64,000 nucleotides of DNA from Mesorhizobium sp. J8 (GTDB taxonomy: Bacteria > Pseudomonadota > Alphaproteobacteria > Rhizobiales > Rhizobiaceae): the NCBI RefSeq assembly GCF_016591715.1, contig NZ_AP024109.1:6198001-6262000 (forward strand), given 5' to 3'. Shown here one piece after another: positions 54,401 through 60,815 of the stretch. Both the position numbers and the translations under genes were made by a program. The notes beneath the pieces were generated by a model. That model was not told the origin of the DNA. It made no database searches and was given only the letters and a program-made list of their open reading frames with translations. Position 1 is the stretch's first letter. Each line of letters starts with the position of its first letter.

Positions 54401-54916
54401 CCCCTCGAGGGAGAGGGCAAGGCTGGCGAAACCCCGGCCGAGGCTGAAGAGCCGAAGCCTGTCCTTTTGTGGCGCCAGGCGCGTTTCGACCATCAACGCC
54501 CGCGTCACCGTCATGACAACCGGCGCGACAATCGTCCGCGCGGCGGACAGCCCGCACGCGAGGCCGGCGCCGGCGGCCAGCCTGGCGACAAGCCGGCGCA
54601 TGAAGGCCACCGCGATGGCGCCGGCAAGCCGCGCTTCGACCGCTCGAAGTTCAAGCCGAGGCCGGATGCAGGCGACCGGCGCGAAGGCAGGCCGCAGGGC
54701 GAGCGCCCGGATCGCCACGAAGGAGGTCGTCGCGAGGGCCGGCCCGACTGGAAGGGCAACAGGCAGGACGGCAAGGGCAACGCTCAGAGCGGTCGCAACC
54801 CTCCTGGCGGCAAGCCGGCCTTCCAGAGTAAGCCACGCGAGGAACGCCCGCAGCGCTTCGACCCGGATTCGCCTTTCGCCAAGCTCGCCGCCTTGCGCGA
54901 CCAGCTGAAGAAATAG
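51491..54916 (+). CDS. SUV3/MgpS-type superfamily 2 RNA helicase with long disordered tail
   Basis: 1141 residues. Helicase core: GPTNTGKTH (Walker A, residues 23-31), AIDEVQ (Walker B/DEVx, about 104-108), LLGAATMHG and QIAGRAGRHLRDG (motif VI). Middle region resembles Suv3 C-terminal domains. From about 820 to 985 it is Ala/Glu-rich and low-complexity, and the last ~150 residues are Arg/Gly/Asp-rich (RPRHRHDNRRDNRPRGGQ), suited to RNA binding. Two palindromic repeat elements are embedded in frame at residues ~930-977. Rhizobial MgpS-like helicases are implicated in RNA metabolism. The S4 gene downstream may share the transcript. Confidence 0.9.
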   Translation: MNIQPKHSQPLILSGRDVTAVLGPTNTGKTHLAIERMVAHETGIIGLPLRLLAREVYSRVCEKVGANKVALITGEEKIVPAGAKYSVCTVEAMPRETDAAFVAIDEVQLAGDLERGHIFTDRILHLRGRQETLLLGAATMHGILQRLLKGVSVVTRPRLSHLAYAGSKKLTRLPRRTAIVAFSADEVYAIAELIRRQQGGAAVVLGALSPRTRNAQVEIFQSGDVDYLVATDAIGMGLNLDLDHVAFAQNRKFDGYQYRNLTAAELGQIAGRAGRHLRDGTFGVTGQVDPFDEELVAKIEAHDFDPVKVLQWRTADFDFSSLDALKRSIEANAPVEGLTRALPAVDAQALEHLSRDGDIRDLVTGKERVALLWEACALPDYRKIAPAQHADLIASIYMDLARHGHVDENYMAEQVRRADTTDGDIDTLSHRIAQIRTWTFVSNRPGWLADQLHWQEKTREIEDRLSDALHERLTKRFVDRRTSVLMRRLRENTMPEAEISPTGTVLVEGHHVGELQGFRFTADQSAGGEDAKAVRTAAQKALAAEFDARAERFAACANGDLALGSDGILRWIGAPIGTLVAGEDALKPRLVLLADEQLTGPARDKVAARAERFVNFQIEQLLKPLVDLKNADQITGIARGLAFQLVEHFGLINRRDIAEEMKSLDQEGRAALRRLGVRFGAYHVFVPALIKPAPAGLVTLLWALKNDGKDKPGFGDVVHALASGRTSVVIDPAFDKTFYKLAGYRNLGRRAVRVDILERLADLIRPATNWKPGLGQRPDGAYDGHAFMVTPPMMSILGATADDMEEILKGLGYRSEAKPAAEVKAKLDALDDAAREQAAAKLAAEEAARAAQAAAAEVVTTDTAAETSAEGSEPTTVEPVAEAPAEAVAEAAAAPAAGEPAKALSEVAEEAHPAEDTVALEATETTEAPASPSMGEAAARSGAAGGDGAGDTDTDTVGTPAAAPALRADAPLEGEGKAGETPAEAEEPKPVLLWRQARFDHQRPRHRHDNRRDNRPRGGQPAREAGAGGQPGDKPAHEGHRDGAGKPRFDRSKFKPRPDAGDRREGRPQGERPDRHEGGRREGRPDWKGNRQDGKGNAQSGRNPPGGKPAFQSKPREERPQRFDPDSPFAKLAALRDQLKK
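54278..54340. repeat. palindromic element embedded in the helicase ORF, first copy
   Basis: Perfect hairpin gcctccccc-tcaat-gggggaggc, then ccgcggcgc-gaa-gcggcgcgg (one mismatch), then ggctgggggtga: the same order as the intergenic element at 57023-57075. Translated in frame as ASPSMGEAAARSGAAGG. Confidence 0.8.
54372..54421. repeat. palindromic element embedded in the helicase ORF, second copy (opposite orientation)
   Basis: ggcgctgcgcgcc and gcccccctc-gag-ggagagggc: read on the minus strand this is the CCTCTCC-hairpin followed by the GGCGCGCAGCGCC hairpin, the reverse arrangement of the first copy. Translated as ALRADAPLEGEG. Confidence 0.65.
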
Positions 54917-54918
54917 CT

Positions 54919-54969
54919 AGAGCATGATCCTGAAAGGCGGGAACCGGTTTTCGGGCGAGATCATGCTCC
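54919..54969. repeat. aaagcatg-type palindromic element, copy 3
   Basis: agagcatgatcctgaaaggc ... aaccggttttcgggcgagat ... catgctc: outer arms gagcatgatc / gatcatgctc are perfectly inverted. It lies between the helicase stop and the S4 gene. Confidence 0.82.
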
Positions 54970-54985
54970 AACAAAGCTAGCCCTG

Positions 54986-55372
54986 ATGGTTGGAGAAGGC
55001 CGCCAGCGCATCGACAAATGGCTGTTCTTCTCGCGCGCGGTGAAATCGCGCTCGCTGGCGGCGAAGGTGGTCGTCGCCGGGCGTGTGCGCATCAATCGCG
55101 ACAAAGCAGCGCAGGCCTCGGATCTGGTCAAGCCCGGCGACGTGCTGACCATCACGCTCGAGGGCCGCATTCTGGTCTGGAAGGTGGTGAATTGCGGCAC
55201 GCGGCGCGGACCGGCCGACGAGGCGCGGCTGCTCTATGAGGACATGTCGCCGGCGCCGACACCCAAAGGCGGGGCGGTTCCGGACGCCATTCCGGCGCTG
55301 CGCGAGGCCGGTAGCGGCCGCCCGACCAAGCGCGAGCGGCGGCAAACCGACCGTCTGCTCGGCGATGATTGA
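54986..55372 (+). CDS. S4-domain RNA-binding protein (HslR-like)
   Basis: 128 residues. S4 domain at 8-70: QRIDKWLFFSRAVKSRSLAA, KVVVAGRVRINRDKAAQASD and VKPGDVLTITL. Similar to heat-shock protein 15/HslR, which binds stalled 50S-nascent chain complexes. Basic C-terminal tail (GRPTKRERRQTDRL). Downstream of the helicase gene, separated only by a palindromic element, so RNA-related functions cluster here. Confidence 0.88.
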   Translation: MVGEGRQRIDKWLFFSRAVKSRSLAAKVVVAGRVRINRDKAAQASDLVKPGDVLTITLEGRILVWKVVNCGTRRGPADEARLLYEDMSPAPTPKGGAVPDAIPALREAGSGRPTKRERRQTDRLLGDD

Positions 55373-55574
55373 GATATCACCGCCTCGGGGCGCGGCCGGA
55401 GCAATTCCGGGAAGAACGCATGGCGATCAGGCTCGGTGATCTCGATGTGACCCTCCGGCCGTAATTCCATTCCGGACCCCTGGCCCTGGCAGCAATCCCT
55501 GCCCTTGCATGCGGCGGGCAAAGGCGTTACCTCAGCCAAAAAGCCCAACAAAATGGGACGTTCCGGAGCCTGCA

Positions 55575-55913
55575 ATGACCTATGTCGTGACCGATAATTG
55601 CATCAAATGCAAATATATGGACTGCATCGAGGTCTGTCCGGTCGACTGTTTCTACGAGGGCGAGAACATGCTCGTCATTCATCCCGACGAGTGCATCGAC
55701 TGTGGCGTGTGCGAGCCCGAATGCCCGGCCGACGCAATCAAGCCGGACACCGAGGGCGGCCTCGACAAATGGTTGCAGATCAACGCCGAATACGCCGAGA
55801 AATGGCCCAACATCACCGCCAAGAAAGAGCCGCCGGCGGATGCCAAGACCTTCGACGGCGAGACCGGAAAATTCGAGAAATATTTTTCGGCGGAGCCTGG
55901 CGAGGGCGATTGA
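55575..55913 (+). CDS. fdxA: seven-iron-type ferredoxin
   Basis: 112 residues. [20 protein letters not shown] and [16 protein letters not shown] hold the ligands for a 3Fe-4S and a 4Fe-4S cluster; the C-terminal [17 protein letters not shown] tail is typical of the Azotobacter-type FdxA. Low-potential electron carrier, potentially donating to IspG and other enzymes. Start at ATG 55575; the longer frame lacks similarity. Confidence 0.95.
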   Translation: MTYVVTDNCIKCKYMDCIEVCPVDCFYEGENMLVIHPDECIDCGVCEPECPADAIKPDTEGGLDKWLQINAEYAEKWPNITAKKEPPADAKTFDGETGKFEKYFSAEPGEGD

Positions 55914-56285
55914 TATAAGAGCCGATGACGTCGGCCTGACGCGACGTAACGGGATCGATACAATTACTGTCTTGACAGGCAGCGCTGCCGCTTGGCGTTA
56001 GCGAATGCAGCAAAACCTTGATTCTTCCGACTTTTTGTGTTACACAAGCGAAACATGCCGGTGACACAACGTCGATTTAAGGCGCTAACGCCCCAAATCA
56101 CTGAAAGGTGAGCTTTAGATCCGGACCAGAGCGATCTGGGGCAGGCGGTCGCATTCGTGCGGTTTGCCGGCCTCTGCTTTTTCCGGTGGGCTCACCCTGT
56201 TGCGCGGCTAATGGTCGGCTATGGCCGACCCCATGGGTTCGAGCCGGCATGATGCCGGCTGCACAACTAAGGAGTTCAGGGCGTA
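55914..56285. other. 372-base leader region of carD
   Basis: Contains a -35-like TTGACA at 55972-55977 with no good -10, a 13-base palindrome ttgtgt-t-acacaa (56035-56047), a short dyad gccgatgacgtcggc (55921-55935), and ggcgctaacgccc (56080-56092). No ORF convincing. The region is long for a promoter and may include a regulated 5-prime UTR. Confidence 0.5.
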
Positions 56286-56867
56286 ATGGCAACGATCACC
56301 CCGCAGAAGAAGTCCAACGCGGCTCGCCACGGGTTCAAGACTGGCGAGTTCATCGTCTATCCGGCGCATGGCGTCGGCCAGATCGTGGCGATCGAAGAGC
56401 AGGAAGTTGCGGGTCACAAGCTGGAACTGTTCGTCATCGATTTCCAGAAGGACAAGATGCGGCTCAAGGTTCCGGTCGCCAAGGCGACCTCGATCGGCAT
56501 GCGCAAGCTGTCGGAAGAGGACTATGTCGATCGCGCGCTGAAGGTCGTGCAGGGCCGCGCCCGCATCAAGCGCACCATGTGGTCGCGCCGCGCGCAGGAA
56601 TATGACGCCAAGATCAATTCCGGCGACCTGATCTCGATCTCGGAAGTGGTGCGCGACCTCTACCGCGCCGACAACCAGCCGGAGCAGTCTTATTCCGAGC
56701 GTCAGCTCTACGAAGCCGCGCTCGACCGCATGGCCCGCGAGATCGCTGCGGTGAACCGCATGTCGGAGACCGAGGCGGTGCGCCTCATCGAGGTCAACCT
56801 CAACAAGGGTCCGAAGCGCGGCGCCAAGGCCGACAACGAGGAAGCCGAGCAGGAAGAGGCTGCCTGA
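56286..56867 (+). CDS. carD: CarD-family transcriptional regulator
   Basis: 193 residues. RNA-polymerase-interacting Tudor-like domain: FKTGEFIVYPAHGVGQIVAI EEQEVAGHKLELFVIDFQKD, then the helical DNA-binding domain (WSRRAQEYDAKINSGDLISI, EVVRDLYRADNQPEQSYSER). CarD/CdnL stabilises open complexes, notably at rRNA promoters. Strong aaggag(t) upstream. Acidic C-terminal tail. Terminator follows. Confidence 0.95.
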   Translation: MATITPQKKSNAARHGFKTGEFIVYPAHGVGQIVAIEEQEVAGHKLELFVIDFQKDKMRLKVPVAKATSIGMRKLSEEDYVDRALKVVQGRARIKRTMWSRRAQEYDAKINSGDLISISEVVRDLYRADNQPEQSYSERQLYEAALDRMAREIAAVNRMSETEAVRLIEVNLNKGPKRGAKADNEEAEQEEAA

Positions 56868-56890
56868 GCTTTTTCGCTTCTGGAGTTACG

Positions 56891-56917
56891 AAAACCCGGC
56901 CTCGCGCCGGGTTTTTT
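56891..56917 (+). terminator. intrinsic terminator after carD
   Basis: Stem aaaacccggc / gccgggtttt, ctcgc loop, T6 tract. Confidence 0.92.
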
Positions 56918-56947
56918 GTTTGTGGCCTCTCGCATACGGCGCTCCCC

Positions 56948-57082
56948 CTTTACCCAGCCTCCGCTTCGCTCGGCTGACCTCTCCCCAAGGGGAGAGGAGG
57001 CTGTCAGCGCCGGCGCCAACCTCTTCTCCCCGCTGGGGAGAAGGTGGCCGCGAAGCGGCCGGATGAGGGGGCTGGCGCTGCC
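56948..57082. repeat. compound palindromic (REP-like) element
   Basis: Three hairpins in a row: cctctcccc-aa-ggggagagg (56978-56997), cttctcccc-gct-ggggagaag (57023-57043) and ggccgc-gaa-gcggcc (57046-57060), followed by ggatgagggggctgg. The latter two plus the G-rich tail match the layout of the element inside the helicase gene. It lies between the converging carD and ABC operons. Confidence 0.85.
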
Positions 57083-57118
57083 ATATGCGAGTGGCCCACA
57101 AAGTGGAAAGTGGGCAAC

Positions 57119-57889
57119 TCAGCCGCCAGATTCCTTCTGTGCTTCCTCCTGCCGCAGCGAGGCGATGAAGCGTTTCGTACGCTCGCGCTCCGGATTGTCG
57201 AACACGACCGAGGCCGGCCCCTTCTCGACGATCGCGCCGGCATCGAGGAAGACAACCTCCTGCGCGATCTTGGAGGCGAGCCTCAGATCATGCGTGGCCA
57301 TCACCATGGTGGTGCCTTCGCGGGCCAACTGCCCGAGCACGTCGACCACTTCCTGCGCCAGTTCCGGATCGAGCGCCGAGGTCGGCTCGTCGCAGAGCAA
57401 AACACGCGGCGATGGCGCCAGCGCCCGGGCGATCGCCACGCGCTGCTGCTGGCCGCCGGACAGCGTCGCCGGCCAGGCGTCGGCCTTGTGCGCCATGCCG
57501 ACTTTTTCGAGCAGCGCCATCGCCCGCTCGCGCGCCCTCGGCTCGGGCCATTTCAGCACCGTCACCAGCCCTTCCATGACATTCTCGACCGCCGTGCGAT
57601 GCGGAAAGAGCTGGAAATTCTGGAACACCATGCCGGTCTGCAGGCGGATGCGCTGGATGTCCCTGGCCGGCACCTTGATGCCGGGATGGAACGCCAGCGT
57701 CTCGTCGCCGATGCGCAAGGAACCGGAGGTCGGGATCTCCAAGAGGTTGATGCAGCGCAGGAGCGTGCTTTTGCCGCCGCCCGAAGGGCCGACCAGCGCC
57801 GTCACGCTGCCCTCGTCGAGGCTGACCGTGACGCCCTTCAGAACCAGATTGTCGCCGAAGCGCTTTTCGATGTCGGTGAGGCCGATCAT
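57119..57889 (-). CDS. polar amino-acid ABC transporter ATP-binding protein
   Basis: 256 residues: Walker A GPSGGGKSTLLRCIN, Q-loop MVFQNFQLFPH, signature LSGGQQQRVAIARAL, Walker B VLLCDEPTSALD, H-loop ATHD. HisP/GlnQ type. Its start overlaps the permease stop by 4 bases. Last gene of the transporter operon. Confidence 0.96.
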   Translation of the reverse strand: MIGLTDIEKRFGDNLVLKGVTVSLDEGSVTALVGPSGGGKSTLLRCINLLEIPTSGSLRIGDETLAFHPGIKVPARDIQRIRLQTGMVFQNFQLFPHRTAVENVMEGLVTVLKWPEPRARERAMALLEKVGMAHKADAWPATLSGGQQQRVAIARALAPSPRVLLCDEPTSALDPELAQEVVDVLGQLAREGTTMVMATHDLRLASKIAQEVVFLDAGAIVEKGPASVVFDNPERERTKRFIASLRQEEAQKESGG

Positions 57890-58566
57890 GCGTTGGCCTC
57901 CAGGAACCCGCCATAGCGGTTGAGCCGCACCTCCAGCCGCGCCTGCAGCGCCGACAGCACCGAGCTCATTACGAGATAGAGCGCGGCCGCCTCGACATAG
58001 AGGATCAGCGGCTCATAGGTGGTGGCGACGATGCGCTGCGCGGCCTGGAACATTTCGGGCACTGTGATGGCGGCCGCCAGCGAGGTGTCCTTGACCAGCG
58101 AGATGAAGGTGTTGGAAAGCGGTGGCACCGCGACGCGGCCGGCTTGCGGCAGGATGGTGCGCCGCATCGCTTGGCTCCAGGTCATGCCGATCGAATAGGA
58201 CGCTTCCCACTGCCCCTTCGGCACCGAGCCGATGACGGCGCGGATGATCTCGGAGGTGTAGGCGCCGATGTTGAGCGTGAAGCCGATCAGCGCGGCGGGA
58301 AAAGCATCGAGCAGGATGCCGACCGAGGGCAACCCGTAGAAGATCAGGAAGAGCTGCACCAGAAGCGGCGTGCCGCGAAAGATCCAGACATAGAATCGCA
58401 CCAGCGCGACCAGCGGCCTCGGGCCGAACAGCCGGATCAGCGCCGTCACCAGCCCGGCGATGAGTCCGAGCGCGAAGGACAAAAGCGTCAGCGGCACGGT
58501 GAAGATCAGCGCCGCCCATAACAGCGTCGGCAACGATTCCAGCATCAATTGCAGCCAGTGCGGCAC
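57886..58566 (-). CDS. polar amino-acid ABC transporter permease
   Basis: 226 residues, about five helices. RFYVWIFRGTPLLVQLFLIF and the EAA loop EASYSIGMTWSQAMRRTILP define the HisM/GlnP type. A single permease gene implies a homodimer. Translationally coupled to the ATPase gene downstream. Confidence 0.95.
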   Translation of the reverse strand: MPHWLQLMLESLPTLLWAALIFTVPLTLLSFALGLIAGLVTALIRLFGPRPLVALVRFYVWIFRGTPLLVQLFLIFYGLPSVGILLDAFPAALIGFTLNIGAYTSEIIRAVIGSVPKGQWEASYSIGMTWSQAMRRTILPQAGRVAVPPLSNTFISLVKDTSLAAAITVPEMFQAAQRIVATTYEPLILYVEAAALYLVMSSVLSALQARLEVRLNRYGGFLEANA

Positions 58567-58624
58567 GGGGCGCTTCTCCCTTCAGATACGGCGGCGCGTT
58601 CCCCCGTATGGACAGACTATCATG

Positions 58625-58654
58625 CAAAAACCGGCGGGCCGTCAAAGACGGCCC
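58625..58654 (-). terminator. second terminator-like hairpin
   Basis: Read on the minus strand: stem gggccgtc / gacggccc (plus-strand letters) with aaa loop, followed by a U-run from aaaaa at 58626-58630. It repeats the design of the first hairpin 30 bases upstream in the transcript. Confidence 0.65.
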
Positions 58655-58668
58655 CGATGAATGTCGTG

Positions 58669-58701
58669 CAAAAAAGGGCGGGCCGCCAAAGACGGCCCGC
58701 C
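58669..58701 (-). terminator. intrinsic terminator between binding protein and permease
   Basis: Minus-strand stem ggcgggccg / cggcccgcc (plus-strand letters) with a 7-base loop, followed by the complement of aaaaaa (58670-58675). It directly follows the binding-protein stop, allowing more binding protein than membrane components. Confidence 0.82.
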
Positions 58702-58727
58702 GGTTTGCGAACAAGAGGACGATTGTC

Positions 58728-59501
58728 TTATTTCGAAACGTCCTGGCCGAAATATTTGTCGGCGATCTTCTGATAGGTGCCGTCGGCCTTGATGTCGGCC
58801 AGCGCCTTGTTGATGGCGGCGACCAGCTCCGGATCGCCCTTGCGCACGATGACGCCGGAATAGTCGGCATTCTCTTCCTGCGCGGCGATCTTCACATTGG
58901 CGTCCGGCTTGTGCTTCTTGAAGTCGAGGAAGGACAGGCTGTCGTTTATGGTGGCGTCGGCGCGGCCGGTGAGCAGAAGCTGGATCGACTGGTCGAAGCC
59001 ATCGGTGCCGACGAGCTCGGCGCCGTTCTTCTCGGCGAGCTTGCCGAAGTTCGAGGTCAGCGACTGCGCCGACTTCTTGCCCTTGAGATCGGCGAAGGTC
59101 TTGATGTCGGTGTTGTCACCGCGCACGATCAGCACCGCCTTCGAGGCGATGTAGGGATCGGAGAAATCATACTTGGCCTTACGGGCATCGGTGATGCCGA
59201 CCTCGTTGATGACGGCGTCGTAGCGGTTGGCGTCGAGGCCGGCGATCAGCCCGTCCCACTTGCCTTCGAGGAACTCGACCTTGACGCCGAGCTTGTCGCC
59301 GATGGCCTTGGCGATCTCGACGTCGAAGCCGACCAGCGCGTTGGACTCGTCGTGATAGGTGAAGGGCGCGTAGGTGCCTTCAGTACCGACCTTGAACACC
59401 CCGGCCTGCTTGATCTGGTCGAGATTGGCGCCGGCATGGCCGGCGGTGATCGCCAGAACCTGCAGCGTTCCGGCGATAAGGAGCGGTTTAAGCCATTTCA
59501 T
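58728..59501 (-). CDS. amino-acid ABC transporter substrate-binding protein
   Basis: 257 residues. Signal peptide MKWLKPLLIAGTLQVLAITA then GHAGA. Family-3 solute-binding core: FKVGTEGTYAPFTYHDESNA, LVGFDVEIAKAIGDKLGVKV, and ATINDSLSFLDF. Binds polar amino acids such as cystine, Gln or His class; the exact ligand is uncertain (Y-A-P-F-T-Y-H is shared by cystine-type proteins). First gene of the operon, followed by terminators before the permease. Confidence 0.93.
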   Translation of the reverse strand: MKWLKPLLIAGTLQVLAITAGHAGANLDQIKQAGVFKVGTEGTYAPFTYHDESNALVGFDVEIAKAIGDKLGVKVEFLEGKWDGLIAGLDANRYDAVINEVGITDARKAKYDFSDPYIASKAVLIVRGDNTDIKTFADLKGKKSAQSLTSNFGKLAEKNGAELVGTDGFDQSIQLLLTGRADATINDSLSFLDFKKHKPDANVKIAAQEENADYSGVIVRKGDPELVAAINKALADIKADGTYQKIADKYFGQDVSK

Positions 59502-59790
59502 TTTTCTGTGATCCCGTTTTGACCGGTGCCCCGGCGCGATTGTGAGAGCCGGAAACTGACAGATAGAAGGCTGCAAAATAAGGAACCAGATTTCAAAAAT
59601 CAGCTCTGTCAGAAATCTGATTCTCAAAACCAACCAGCTTTCCCAGCCGATAACAAAATGTTCCCGCTGGCAACATCTGCCCCTCGGGCGGGCGGAACCA
59701 TCCCTGCGCCTGACACGTTGCATGGCTGTTGTAGGGCGCGACGGCGTCTTTTCAACCATCGTCGGTGCAATACGGCCCACAGGAGCTGGC

Positions 59791-60654
59791 ATGATCGAGG
59801 ACGCGGCAGGACGGACACTGGTCCGGGCGGCAATGAGGGCTCCCTATCTCGAGCGCGACGAGGAGCATGTGCTTGCGCTCCGCTGGAAGGAAGAGAACGA
59901 CCAGCACGCGCTGCACAGGATCACCGTCGCCCATATGCGCCTGGTCATCTCTATGGCCTCGAAATTCCGCCATTACGGCCTGCCGCTCGGCGATTTGATC
60001 CAGGAAGGCCATGTCGGCCTGCTCGAGGCGGCGGCCCGCTTCGAGCCCGCGCGCGAAGTGCGCTTCTCGACCTATGCCACCTGGTGGATCCGCGCCTCTA
60101 TGCAGGACTATATTCTGCGCAACTGGTCGATCGTGCGCGGCGGCACCAGCTCGGCGCAGAAGGCGCTCTTCTTCAACCTCAGGCGCTTGCGCGCCCGGCT
60201 TGCCAATGGGACCGAGCCGATTTCCAACGCCTCGCTCTACCGCGAGGTTTCGGCGGCGCTCGGCGTTCCGGAAGCCGACGTGGCGATGATGGATTCGCGC
60301 CTGTCCTCGCCCGACAGCTCGCTCAACGCGCCTTTGGCCGACGAGAACGGCGCCGCCGAGCGGATGGATTTCCTGGTCTCCGAAGATCCGCTTCCCGACG
60401 AGATCGTCGGCGAAAGAATCGATGTCCAGCGCCGGGCCGTCTGGCTGAAGAGCGCGCTCGGCGCGCTCAACGCCCGCGAGCTTCGCATCATCGAGGAGCG
60501 CAGGTTGAGCGATGACGGCGCCACGCTGGAATCGCTTGGCGAACAGCTCGGCATCTCCAAGGAGCGCGTCCGCCAGATCGAGGCCCGCGCCATGGAAAAG
60601 CTGAAGCTGGCCCTGGTGAAACAGAACCCGGAATTTTTGGCGGAGGCCGCCTGA
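59791..60654 (+). CDS. rpoH: RNA polymerase sigma-32-type factor (RpoH2-like)
   Basis: 287 residues. Region 2: MRLVISMASKFRHYGLPLGD LIQEGHVGLLEAAARFEP, FSTYATWWIRASMQDYILRN; the RpoH box FNLRRLRARL; region 4 LGEQLGISKERVRQIEARAM. The GLPLGDLI variant and length resemble RpoH2 of rhizobia, which serves the general stress or oxidative response rather than classical heat shock. ATG 59791 has aggag at 59781. Promoter not obvious in the upstream 289 bases. Confidence 0.92.
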   Translation: MIEDAAGRTLVRAAMRAPYLERDEEHVLALRWKEENDQHALHRITVAHMRLVISMASKFRHYGLPLGDLIQEGHVGLLEAAARFEPAREVRFSTYATWWIRASMQDYILRNWSIVRGGTSSAQKALFFNLRRLRARLANGTEPISNASLYREVSAALGVPEADVAMMDSRLSSPDSSLNAPLADENGAAERMDFLVSEDPLPDEIVGERIDVQRRAVWLKSALGALNARELRIIEERRLSDDGATLESLGEQLGISKERVRQIEARAMEKLKLALVKQNPEFLAEAA

Positions 60655-60815
60655 GGCTAACAGCGCTCGGCGATAAGATATTAGTAAACAAGAAAATTAT
60701 CGTCACCTGGGCAATTTTCCCTCATCTTTACTTCTGAATTGTGAGGTCTTTAACAGATCACTGCGTCGCAATTGGCCTCTTTGAAGCCTCCAGCTCACAT
60801 ATTGGGGGATTTGCC

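Noticed and set aside
55380..55470. Minus-strand stretch reading [20 protein letters not shown]
   Set aside because: Looks protein-like, but the frame then runs into the S4 gene antisense without a plausible end, and no family was recognised. It may be a remnant; evidence is insufficient.
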